From Coemansia sp. RSA 922 (taxonomy: Eukaryota > Kickxellomycota > Kickxellomycetes > Kickxellales > Kickxellaceae), in assembly GCA_027577415.1 (NCBI GenBank), contig JANBQS010000157.1, positions 1 through 30,072 of the forward strand: a stretch of 30,072 bases of DNA. Reading direction: 5' to 3'. This document shows, one piece after another, positions 17,774 through 25,781 of this stretch (position 1 is the stretch's first letter; each line of letters starts with the position of its first letter). The translations under genes and the position numbers were made by a program. The notes below the pieces were generated by a model. That model did not search any database, was not told the DNA's origin, and saw nothing but the letters and a program-made list of their open reading frames with translations.

Positions 17774-17854
17774 CAGTCAACGACAGAAGACTTTGTTCTT
17801 GCCACATAGCACAAGAGTGTCCTCCAGTCAACGGGAGCTGTCCGACTATAAAAT
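17774..17854 (+). promoter_or_regulatory. Promoter cassette of C4
   Basis: Distal CAGTCAACGA at 17774-17783, proximal CAGTCAACGGG at 17825-17835, TATAAAAT at 17847-17854, 107 bases before the ATG. The leader is nearly identical to that of C3 down to about 17927, then switches to the C1 type. Confidence 0.75.
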
Positions 17855-17953
17855 AAGAGCACACCAGAGGCAGGAATAATCTGTTTCTCCATCTCATTCC
17901 AACTATTCACTTGTCTTACATAGTATTCTAGACAACATATCTAAACACCATCC

Positions 17954-18268
17954 ATGGCAACAGAGACTGCGCACGAGATTCAGGTTGTTGTTGTTGACAA
18001 AAAGAGAAGAGAGAGGCGAAACAGTTACGTCTTTGTTAGCCCAAAAGAATGCACAGCAAAGGATTTGACTGAAACAGTTAATAAGGTGATTAAAACCTGC
18101 AAATGGAATGTTACAAGCCTTGTGGACAAGGTTCACTATGATAAGGAGAAGTGTATAAAAGGGGAGGACCCAATTGCGACAGCCTTTGAGGAAGCAAAGG
18201 CACAGCTACTCCCGGGCTCTAAGACAAGACGTATATTATATGGCCTGGTGGAAGAAATTAAAGACTAG
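17954..18268 (+). CDS. Small family C protein C4 (near-copy of C1)
   Basis: A 104-aa intronless protein, nearly identical to C1. The coding region is identical over 186 bases (18005-18190). It differs at the extreme N-terminus, at one Asn/Lys in the basic turn, and in a cluster at residues 80-90 where six residues change, several reversing charge. All aligned internal base changes I could find alter the amino acid. The promoter and leader are those of C3, so this is a chimera of a C3-type promoter and a C1-type coding region. Function unknown. Confidence 0.85.
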   Translation: MATETAHEIQVVVVDKKRRERRNSYVFVSPKECTAKDLTETVNKVIKTCKWNVTSLVDKVHYDKEKCIKGEDPIATAFEEAKAQLLPGSKTRRILYGLVEEIKD

Positions 18269-18458
18269 TAGCTACATTCAAGAACCTATCTTACTGTGTG
18301 AAAACAGCTACAATTAGCATTGCAAAAGTGCCTATCATCAGTTATCCTACTGGTCGACTATGCATGCCAAAGACATTTACACTCCCCATCACCTTTACTA
18401 ATTACCTGCGACATGTTCCTCTGCCCTCACGCTCTTGAAAGCAGCAGCTCTATTGCTC
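18269..18458. repeat. 3' flank of C4 matching C1 then C3
   Basis: The first 40 bases equal the C1 flank. An extra piece of about 57 bases follows, then the C1 match resumes (CTACTGGTCGACTATGCATGCC). From about 18412 the match changes to the C3 flank. No gene is seen. Confidence 0.6.
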
Positions 18459-18501
18459 CATACTATAATAATTTAGGGCTTTTATTAGAATTCGTAGTAT
18501 G
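18459..18501. repeat. Small hairpin insertion
   Basis: CATACTA at 18459 and its reverse complement TAGTATG at 18495-18501 bound a 43-base piece that is absent from the otherwise near-identical stretch after C3. It could be a tiny inverted-repeat element or a replication-slip product. Confidence 0.5.
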
Positions 18502-18806
18502 AAGCATTCATAATATAGCACATGTTAGCAGCATATATCTTTATTTAACCATGAAAGAACAAGCACAACCTGGTAGGCTGGCTGGAAGAAAAATAATTTC
18601 TATATATCAGTCTAAGGCTGCATCCCTCAGTAGCGTTTGTCTCTTCTTCTCCCAGGAATATTGCTCAAAGTAAAAAAGGAAAACTCGTGAGAAAAGAATA
18701 GTTCTTTTTAGATGCAACTGTTCAAAACACAATTGGACACAAAAAGAAAAATAAAGACACCCTTTTCCGCCCCCCCCCCCACATGCTTTTCCAACTAGCC
18801 AATTTC
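18502..18806 (+). repeat. Orphan family C upstream block
   Basis: Nearly identical to 17365-17660, the upstream block of C4, but no promoter or gene follows. The match stops at 18806, exactly where the mobile element fragment begins. Confidence 0.7.
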
Positions 18807-19140
18807 TGTTACTTTGTGAGCGTAGCGAGCTTAGAGCGTAATATATATAAGAGATAATAGCGTAGGTAGAAGTGCAAACAAGAATCTAACTCTGGATGTC
18901 GACGGGCTAATGTTTATATAGCCTTTTTCATGGCCCTTTTCCAATGACGGATATACACCCTTCCCGCTACCATTGGTGTCGCTGAGTCGAGCCTCTTTGT
19001 AGGCGGGCGATCCCCTATCGGTGGCGGGTCATTTGGGTGTTGGAAGTCCGGGACATCCGGCAAGCGTGTAGTGTCGTTATGTGGACCATTGGACTGATCA
19101 CGTGGGTCGGTGCGCTGTCCTTTGATGTGTGTAGCATTAG
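18807..19140 (-). mobile_element. 3' end of mobile element 2, copy b
   Basis: Inverted relative to copy a at 1466-1797. Read on the minus strand it encodes the same frame end (LPDVPDFQHPNDPPPIGD, PPTKR, HWKRAMKK, stop), then an AT-rich tail ending near GCTCGCTACGCTCAC. It interrupts the orphan upstream block. Class uncertain; probably a retroelement by its one-sided truncation. Confidence 0.62.
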
Positions 19141-19212
19141 TGTCTAGCTAACCAATCAAATCAAGTTAGATACATGGGCTTTAAAAAGTCGACCTTTTTT
19201 GGTATTTTTATT
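19141..19212 (+). repeat. Outer part of C5 upstream block
   Basis: Collinear with about 13035-13110 before C1 (CAATCAAATCAAGTTAGATACATGGGCT then TTTTTTGGT). The block resumes at about 20196 after two nested element insertions. Confidence 0.6.
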
Positions 19213-19343
19213 TGTTAGTGAATAGATATATGAGCGAATATAAGAGTAAAATATATAAGCGTATGTGAGTAATAGCAAACTAAGGAACCTCGATACCCAT
19301 ATTGTGGAGGAGAGGGCCATATTTACTGGCCCACTCAGTGATT
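19213..19343 (-). mobile_element. Relic of a third element, split by copy 3
   Basis: Read on the minus strand the frame continues through the 20179-20195 piece, then LAAAITEWASKYGPLLHNMG and a stop at 19280, followed by an AT-rich tail. The host block is interrupted at 19213 and resumes at 20196, so this relic inserted first and the non-LTR-type copy 3 landed inside it. Confidence 0.5.
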
Positions 19344-19361
19344 GCCGCGGCCAGCCTTGGC
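19344..19361. repeat. Target-site duplication, left half
   Basis: GCCGCGGCCAGCCTTGGC; the right half at 20161-20178 differs at one base. Confidence 0.75.
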
Positions 19362-20006
19362 ATGGTACCTAGGCCAGACTGGTGGACACTAATTAGACCA
19401 TCGCGACCGCATGTGGCTGCTGAATTGGGGAATAATGAGGAAAATATTGCAGAAAATAGTGGGGACAAAGAGGAGGAGCCGCAGAGGAGAGAGGGACCAG
19501 TGGCCAAGTGGATCAAGGAAGTAGCCAAAGAAAGGGCTCCGAGTGTTCTAATTCCGCAAGTATGGCAGGCTGGTTCTGCCAACGCGATCGCCCATGAAAT
19601 GAACCAGTTCGGTGAAAAGGGCAGGGACTGGATGTCACGCAAGGTCGCAGATGACAAGGAGCTCAAGTCGGTGCGATGGTGGCAGCAGGTACTCTGGAAG
19701 ATCGCCATCCGCAAGAGGTGGGAGCACGAGTATGAGGAATGCTGGCTGCTGCGCAATGATGTGCAGATCCGCAAGGAAGAGGCGTCGGTGGTTAGGCCCA
19801 AGAAAAGAAGGCAGCTGATGCACGAACCACGGCCACCCGACGTGGAGTGCGATGACGGCACACCGGTGTATCCGCGTGAGTCAGCAGCCCAGAAGAGGTC
19901 GGCGTACAGCCTGCTGTGCACCTCCCTCATTGACGATTGGTGTCGCGGTAGAAAGAGCAAGGTGGAGGGCAAGGGACTGTGGTCCATCAACCCAAGATAC
20001 TCTTAG
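19362..20006 (+). pseudogene. C-terminal remnant of retroelement protein
   Basis: An open frame of about 214 codons within the element ends at TAG 20004-20006. It is rich in tryptophan and charged residues (PDWWTLIRPSRPH, KSVRWWQQVLWKIAIRKRW) and ends GKGLWSINPRYS. The frame is also open across the left target duplication, by chance. The region would lie downstream of reverse transcriptase in a full-length element. It has no own promoter or proper start and is unlikely to be expressed. Confidence 0.65.
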
Positions 20007-20160
20007 AAGTTCCAGCGGCGTTTGCCATGCATGTGGTTGTGGCGGTAGCTAGTATTTTATTTATTTATTTATTAGCTTAAGTTAAGGCGGCGGACGGGTT
20101 TCGCTGTCAGCGACCTCAGTTCGTGCCCATACAGGGCTCCAATACAACGACTCAATCACC
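19362..20160 (+). mobile_element. 5'-truncated non-LTR-type element, copy 3
   Basis: At 799 bp this is the longest copy. It carries the last part of an open frame, a 3' untranslated region with a TTTATTTATTTATTTATTAG tract, and the terminus ACTCAATCACC. The same 3' part is at 2263-2427 (inverted) and 13190-13402. An 18-bp target duplication with one mismatch flanks it. No reverse transcriptase motif lies inside, so the class rests on insertion structure. Confidence 0.82.
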
Positions 20161-20178
20161 GCCACGGCCAGCCTTGGC
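20161..20178. repeat. Target-site duplication, right half
   Basis: GCCACGGCCAGCCTTGGC, one mismatch from 19344-19361. Confidence 0.75.
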
Positions 20179-20195
20179 TGCCGTCCGTCACATCC

Positions 20196-20672
20196 CAACA
20201 TATTCCCAATTTTAAAAAGGAAATCTAAAGAAAAGCAAGAAAGCATCATGTTGTATTTCTTCATTTGAAAAAACTGGTAAAGGTTGCCTCCCTCGTCCTT
20301 TTTTCCCAGCAAACTGGAAAAAAAGAACAAACTGAGAGTGCTATTTGTCAGCACCAAAAAGCGGAAGAATTTATTTTTGTACTTTTTTTCTACCCAACCG
20401 AAAGCATACAAAGCACTCGTGCAGTTTTTTTCAAAGAAAGTCGGCGAACACGGATGCGAAACAGAGCTCAAGCGCGCCTTTTCTGCTTCAACAAAGGCAA
20501 GCACTTCCTTTGGGACGCTCTTTTCCAAAGGAAAATTGTACAATGAATGACGTGATTGTGCTTAATGTGAGACAACCAAAGGAAACAAACATCATTTGTA
20601 CGTCATTTTCTACTACTTTATGACATACTTGACACGTATTCTTTTCCCTACAAAAAAAGATAGGCTAGCTCT
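20196..20672 (+). repeat. Family C upstream block of C5
   Basis: Collinear with 13105-13154 and 13421-13811 before C1, including CCCAACCGAAAGCATACAAA and GGCAAGCACTTCCTTTGGGA. Open frames on both strands in this block are not conserved as proteins. Confidence 0.7.
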
Positions 20673-20758
20673 CAGTCAACGGGTTAGAACTGTTTTTTTC
20701 GTAAGCAAGAGCTTGAAAATAATTCCTTCAGTCGATAGGGCAGCCCAACTATAAAAAT
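20673..20758 (+). promoter_or_regulatory. Promoter cassette of C5
   Basis: Distal CAGTCAACGGG at 20673-20683, proximal CAGTCGATAGGG at 20729-20740, TATAAAAAT at 20750-20758, 100 bases before the ATG. Confidence 0.72.
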
Positions 20759-20849
20759 AAGAATGCACTGGAGGCAGGAATAATTTGTTTCTTTATTTCA
20801 TTCCAAAATATTCTCTTGTTACACATAGTATTCTTGACAATTTACCAAT

Positions 20850-21164
20850 ATGCTAACAACGAATACAGTGACGGCAGTTGTAGTTTCGTTCTGTGTTGTT
20901 GACAAGAAAAGACAGAGAACAATATCTACCTGCATGTCTTGGGTTTCTCCGCAGGGAAATGTAGGTCAAAATTTAAAAGAAGCGTTAGAAAAAGAAAGAG
21001 AGACATACAAGTTCACAATTGACAAGGAGACAAAATTGTTCTATTGTGAGGATGATTTAAATAGCAAGAACAACCCTATAGGTGCAGAATTCGATCCCTC
21101 CAAACCCAAGGACCCAGAACTAGGTAGATATATTATATATGCTGAAGGAGAAATAGCTGACTGA
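20850..21164 (+). CDS. Small family C protein C5, divergent (unknown function)
   Basis: A 104-aa intronless protein, the most diverged family C member. It keeps the N-terminal strand (AVVVSFCVVD), the basic turn (KKRQR), a helix (GQNLKEALEKERETYKF) and the NNPIGAEF equivalent of the GxNPIxxxF motif, then a terminal strand RYIIYAEGEI as in C1. It lacks the C-x-W-N motif, having TYKFTI there. The promoter cassette is clearly of family C type, which supports membership. It converges on the oxidase gene at 21329. Function unknown. Confidence 0.8.
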   Translation: MLTTNTVTAVVVSFCVVDKKRQRTISTCMSWVSPQGNVGQNLKEALEKERETYKFTIDKETKLFYCEDDLNSKNNPIGAEFDPSKPKDPELGRYIIYAEGEIAD

Positions 21165-21328
21165 GATGCAGAAAGGCATACTCGTGTTCTCTGCAAAGCT
21201 AACTAATGATTGGCTATATTTCATTGCTTAGACATGTAATGCATGTAATTCAAGACAAGTAATGATTCTGCATGTTTGCTTATAGTTTATTACTTTAAAT
21301 CAAATTTATCAATAAATAGATATTTCTT

Positions 21329-22960
21329 CTAGTTTGGTACTGGAGGTAATCCAGTAAGGTTGAATCCCAAGTTTCCGGCGCCATTCCCCGATGTAACAAT
21401 CCCCTGCCTCTGGCACATATCAATAAGCGCCTGTGGAATAGTCTGTTCCCTTTGCAAGACGTCAGGAGCCTCCACAAACAAGACGGCCAAGCCCATAGCA
21501 AAATGTACATCCATATGACAATGGAACATCCACACGCCGGGATTATCGGCACAGAAACGAACCTTTGCATAATGAAACGCGGGGACAACAAATGTATCGC
21601 GACGCATCGGCCACTCTGAAAAAGTTCTTACTGGAATAGGTGGTGCTTCAGGATCAGCCGGAATTCCAGAGGGTCCGTACTCGATAACCTGGAATGCATG
21701 GCCATGTAAATGCATAGCGTGATCGAGAATAGTCGGGTTATGTACGATAATTTCAATTACTTCGCCGAGTCGCAATACGTGTGCGCGTGTCTGCAGACCG
21801 TATACAGTACTGTTTAGTGCGAGATCTCCCATAGTAAACGCCGAGAAGAGCGGAGGAACAAGTGGCGGCTGGAACGGAATATCGTCGAGAATAGCCAACG
21901 TTATGTTGTTGGAATATTTCTTGCTACTAATCGTCCATTCGAACGTCCTGTCCACCGCCAGTACCGGTTCCCGGTCCAATGCCTTGAGTACTACGTCGTC
22001 GGACCATACGAATAGGCGGTCGTCGGTCTGCGCAAATGTCTTTACGGGTGCACCGGCCTTGTACTCAATAAGGCCTTGGTAGTAACGGGGATTCATACCG
22101 GGAATGAACGGCACAAAATTGGCATACAGCGTGGCATTGTACTGGTAATTGTACATGTCAGTGTCCCGTGCTGTGACTACCGCCGAGTAACGCTGCCCTG
22201 GACCCAAATCCAAACCGTCGACTGTGTGTGGCACCGAGTCTATGCCGTCCGCCTCGATGATCTGGAGCTGGTGACCGGGCAGACTGAACTTGAACCACTC
22301 GGTAGACGACATATTGATCACACGCAAACGGTACTTTTTTCCCGGTACAAACGTAATCGGCGTAGTTTCGTTACCATTAATCCCGTTAATCAGACCATAG
22401 GGAAAGGAGGGCGGCGGTGGGAAAGGGACAAGCGGGTTGAGTACTTCCTCCATGCGAACTTTAAACTCGTTCACGTACCACTCCTCCAGCGAAATAAGCA
22501 TATCCTCATCGTAATCTAGGACTGCGGGCTCTGTATCGTAAATAACTAGTGGCGTGCGCAGACCGTCGACATTCTGGTGATTGTAGTGGCCGTGAATCCA
22601 AAATGTGCCTGCTTGGTCCGCATTAATTTCGTACGTGAAATTATCGCCTGGTGGTATGCCGCATTGCGTGATTAGGCCTGCACCGTCCATGTAGCTAGTG
22701 CCCTTCTCGAATAACCCGTGAGCGTGAATCGATGTCGGTACATCTAGCGAATTGTGTACGTTGATAACTAGTACGTCGCCTTTGGTCGCGTATACTGGAG
22801 GGAATGGCAATTGACCGTTGACGCCTATTGCACGACGAGTTGTGTATCCGTCGCGATTGACATTCAAATATCCAATGTCCCAGTCGTGGACTACACGTGC
22901 CGCTTGACCAAGTAGCAAGGTGACAGCGGCTACTAGAGTAAAGCCCAATGCTCGATACAT
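21329..22960 (-). CDS. Secreted multicopper oxidase, Fet3/laccase type
   Basis: A 543-aa multicopper oxidase that oxidises a substrate (ferrous iron or a phenol) and reduces oxygen to water. I start it at the ATG at 22960: a hydrophobic signal peptide (residues 1-19) follows, and the TATA box at 23057-23066 lies 100 bases upstream, inside the longer open frame to 23128. Copper ligands are all visible: HAHG (79-81), WIHGH (123-125), HAMHLHGH (414, 417, 419) and HCHMDVH (480-486), with Leu491 as the axial residue. SLEEWY (157-162) puts a glutamate where Fet3 has its iron-binding Glu in SEWY. Many N-x-S/T sites. No C-terminal membrane anchor, unlike Fet3, and no iron permease is seen nearby. Iron oxidase is favoured; laccase is possible. 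Confidence 0.9.
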   Translation of the reverse strand: MYRALGFTLVAAVTLLLGQAARVVHDWDIGYLNVNRDGYTTRRAIGVNGQLPFPPVYATKGDVLVINVHNSLDVPTSIHAHGLFEKGTSYMDGAGLITQCGIPPGDNFTYEINADQAGTFWIHGHYNHQNVDGLRTPLVIYDTEPAVLDYDEDMLISLEEWYVNEFKVRMEEVLNPLVPFPPPPSFPYGLINGINGNETTPITFVPGKKYRLRVINMSSTEWFKFSLPGHQLQIIEADGIDSVPHTVDGLDLGPGQRYSAVVTARDTDMYNYQYNATLYANFVPFIPGMNPRYYQGLIEYKAGAPVKTFAQTDDRLFVWSDDVVLKALDREPVLAVDRTFEWTISSKKYSNNITLAILDDIPFQPPLVPPLFSAFTMGDLALNSTVYGLQTRAHVLRLGEVIEIIVHNPTILDHAMHLHGHAFQVIEYGPSGIPADPEAPPIPVRTFSEWPMRRDTFVVPAFHYAKVRFCADNPGVWMFHCHMDVHFAMGLAVLFVEAPDVLQREQTIPQALIDMCQRQGIVTSGNGAGNLGFNLTGLPPVPN

Positions 22961-23049
22961 TATAGAGCGACGAATGAAGAGATGTGATAAAGTATTGGCG
23001 ACTTGTATGGAATATTTTATGAGAGATGGTGAACGGGGTTTCAGGCATT

Positions 23050-23070
23050 TGTGAGGTATATATATAGGGG
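23050..23070 (-). promoter_or_regulatory. TATA box of the multicopper oxidase gene
   Basis: TATATATATA at 23057-23066, about 100 bases before the ATG at 22960, the usual distance in this window. It decides against the upstream start at 23128. Confidence 0.65.
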
Positions 23071-23129
23071 GAATGCCTCCCGACCCGTCGTACCAAAGTG
23101 TAAATACATTCTTGGCTTTAGATAACATC

Positions 23130-23490
23130 TTGGAATGTCACAAGGCGTAGTCTGAGCGATAGAAGAAAAAGAAAAAACAAGACAATTGTCAAAAAATCAT
23201 GGCTTGCAGGGAGCTATTTTTTTTTCTCACTACGCTCGCAAGACAACTACTATATATAAAAAAGAGAACACATGCATTAAACATCTTGGCATTGTCCGCC
23301 ACACTTGATCACAATGTATTTCTTGGCTCTTTATATAAAAAAAAGTTGATTTATTCAACTACTTTTTTTGTTTTCCCTCCCCCCACAAGTATAACTCGGC
23401 TGTAAGAATAGACAAGTAGTGTTCATAAAAGAGAATACCCTTTTGATGCTTACTTTATAATCTATTTATGTACTTGATATATACCTTCCA
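23130..23490. other. Gene-free stretch between oxidase and catalase
   Basis: AT-rich, no gene seen. A CTCACTACGCTCGCAAG piece at about 23226 resembles the terminus of mobile element 2, but is too short to call a copy. Confidence 0.4.
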
Positions 23491-23491
23491 T

Positions 23492-25012
23492 TTATAGTCC
23501 AGATTTCTGCTCTTTCAAGAACGCCTCTACACGAGACCCAAACTCACTGTCGATACGCTTGAGGTGTGGCAAGATATTACGCTGGAAAACGGGCTTTGCC
23601 TGAGCGATACTCCCAGCTATATTGTCGACCAGGTCTTGCTGCTCCTTGGCGTCAAGCAAACGATACAAGGCGCGCGGCTGATCAAAGTCCTCGTCAGTCA
23701 GCTTGTAGCTGTGACGACCAATGATCCCCTCAACCGATGACTTAATATCGATCTCACGCGTTTCAGGTGCCTCTTGTGGTCCGCCAAACGAATTGGGCTC
23801 GTAATTGGGCAGACGTCCGCCATTTGTGCCAAAGCACATGGGTCCGTCGCGCTGCTGGTACCTCACACTGTCCCGGGGACTGTTAATAGGCAGCTGCAAG
23901 TAGTTGGCGCCCAGACGGTGGCGGTGAGTATCAGGGTAACTGAATAGCCGGCCCTGAAGCATGCGGTCAGGAGAGGGCGCAATACCTGGAACCATGTGGG
24001 AGGGCGAAAACGCGGCTTGCTCAACCTCGGCAAAGTAGTTCTCGGGGTTGCGATCCAATACCATACGGCCGACCTCGTGTAGCGGAAAGTCCTTCTGGCT
24101 GACGACCTTGGTGACATCAAACGGATTGTACTTGAGCTTCATCGCCTCCTCCTCGGTGAAGATCTGGATAGAAACGGTCCATGATGGGTGGTCGCCCCGC
24201 TCAATCGCCTCGAATAGGTCCTGAGTTGCATAGTCGGGATTAGTGCCAGTTAGCTCGGCGGCCTTCTGCGCAGTCAAATTCTTGATCCCTTGGTCAGTGC
24301 GGAAGTGCCACCTGACGTAGTGGAAGGACCCGTCCGCCTTGACTAGCTTTAGCGTGTGGCTCGAGTACCCGTGCATGTGGCGGAACCCGTCGGGTGTACC
24401 GCGATTCGAGAACAGAATCATGACCTGATGCAGGGCCTCGGGAACCAACGACCAAAAGTCCCACTGCATATCGGGGTTCTTCAAGTGAGTCCTAGGGTCG
24501 CGCTTCTGAGTATGGATAAAGTCGGGAAATTTCAACGGGTCGCGGATAAAGAATATAGGCGTGTTATTGCCGACCATATCCCAGTTGCCCTCCTCAGTGT
24601 AAAACTTGACGGCAAAGCCGCGTGGGTCGCGCGCAGTGTCTGCCGAGCCCGATTCGCCGCCAACAGTAGAAAAGCGCGTGAAAATGGGCGTGCGCTTACC
24701 GACCTCACTTAGGAACTTGGCGCAAGTAAGGTGGCTAATGTCCTTGGTTACTTCAAAGTACCCGTGCGCGCCGGCGCCCTTGGCATGGACTACACGCTCG
24801 GGGATACGCTCGCGGTCGAAGCGTGCTAGTTTGTCAGTATGATGAAAATCTTGCACCAGTACGGGTCCATAGTATCCGGCTGTCTGAGACGTCTGGTTAC
24901 TCAGCACGGGGTTGCCAGAGCCAGTCGTCAATGTGCCCAAGTTGCCGTTGAGTGGTAGGTCAGTCGACGTGGCGGCCTTGGGGTTGGCCTGGTTGTTGGT
25001 GGGCGGGATCAT
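23492..25012 (-). CDS. Haem catalase, small-subunit type
   Basis: A 506-aa monofunctional haem catalase that splits hydrogen peroxide into water and oxygen. I start at the ATG at 25012: a TATAAATA box (25101-25108, reverse) lies 90 bases upstream, and the longer frame to 25129 crosses it. Active residues: His76 in [11 protein letters not shown], Asn149 in [13 protein letters not shown] and the haem ligand Tyr359 in [14 protein letters not shown]. The length is that of the small-subunit class. The C-terminus is KSGL, a weak, non-canonical peroxisomal signal at best. The gene is GC-rich and intronless. Peroxisomal or cytosolic placement is open. Confidence 0.95.
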   Translation of the reverse strand: MIPPTNNQANPKAATSTDLPLNGNLGTLTTGSGNPVLSNQTSQTAGYYGPVLVQDFHHTDKLARFDRERIPERVVHAKGAGAHGYFEVTKDISHLTCAKFLSEVGKRTPIFTRFSTVGGESGSADTARDPRGFAVKFYTEEGNWDMVGNNTPIFFIRDPLKFPDFIHTQKRDPRTHLKNPDMQWDFWSLVPEALHQVMILFSNRGTPDGFRHMHGYSSHTLKLVKADGSFHYVRWHFRTDQGIKNLTAQKAAELTGTNPDYATQDLFEAIERGDHPSWTVSIQIFTEEEAMKLKYNPFDVTKVVSQKDFPLHEVGRMVLDRNPENYFAEVEQAAFSPSHMVPGIAPSPDRMLQGRLFSYPDTHRHRLGANYLQLPINSPRDSVRYQQRDGPMCFGTNGGRLPNYEPNSFGGPQEAPETREIDIKSSVEGIIGRHSYKLTDEDFDQPRALYRLLDAKEQQDLVDNIAGSIAQAKPVFQRNILPHLKRIDSEFGSRVEAFLKEQKSGL

Positions 25013-25097
25013 AATCAAAAAAGGAAGAAAAAATATTTCAACAAAGGCAGAAAGATATGTTAGAGATGAACGGAGATTGATGGCGAAATACGAGGTT

Positions 25098-25110
25098 GGA
25101 TATTTATACT
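25098..25110 (-). promoter_or_regulatory. TATA box of the catalase gene
   Basis: TATAAATA on the minus strand (25101-25108), 90-96 bases before the ATG at 25012. Confidence 0.7.
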
Positions 25111-25129
25111 GGCGACTTTTTTCTCCCAA

Positions 25130-25781
25130 AGATTAAATGAGTAAGTAGGACTAGGGTTTGGATAGAAAAAGCTTAACTGCTCATGCAAAACAAATGTAGA
25201 GTGACGAATAGTCCAGACCCCGTGTCTCCGTCAAGGCCTAGACAATATATATTTCATGCATGCGTGGTTATCGTTCTAGCCATTACTATAAACTCTAGGT
25301 AATTTAGGCGCTCCTCTGGTGGTTGGCAAAAATAGGCATACACGATAACATTACCCCTCCCCTCTTAAACATAAATGCTTATGTCTGCATTTGGTACGGA
25401 GCTGGAGAGCCAAATCACACAGCCACTCACGCAGAAAATTGGAAACAAAGAAAGACGGGTCAACAATATGTACTACTTTTTTCTTTCTTCACTCAAGCTC
25501 CTTTCCATTTTGTTTTCTCGGCTTCTAGACATACAGTATCCCTGTTAACTACGGGTTTGTTAGCTATTTATACGTTGATATATTGTATATGTAGAAAGCA
25601 ATATGTGGCACCTGAGCGACAAGCAACTTTAAACTATAAACTTGAAGTAAACTACCATTCAATTATTTAACTCACAAAATACCCTCAGAACGTATTATTG
25701 CTCACTATACTCCAAGCCACCCGCTGTCGTAGTGTGTTGCACGTGGATCTACCAATTAATGGGAATTTGAAAACTTAACTA
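25130..25781. other. Gene-free stretch upstream of catalase
   Basis: No convincing gene. The frame at 25323-25670 begins at TTG, has no family features and no promoter. Confidence 0.45.

Noticed and set aside
19280..19990. 236-codon minus-strand frame as a gene
   Set aside because: Mostly antisense to the retroelement frame. Only its last 25 or so codons, outside the element, look like a real relic of another element.
22961..23128. Longer oxidase start, giving 56 more residues
   Set aside because: The extension crosses the TATA box at 23057-23066 and hides the signal peptide that follows the ATG at 22960.
23226..23242. Third copy of mobile element 2
   Set aside because: Only about 17 bases of the terminal sequence are present.
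25013..25129. Longer catalase start
   Set aside because: It crosses the TATA box at 25101-25108; the start at 25012 gives normal catalase length and residue spacing.
25323..25670. 115-codon frame upstream of catalase
   Set aside because: Begins at TTG, no promoter, no recognisable features.
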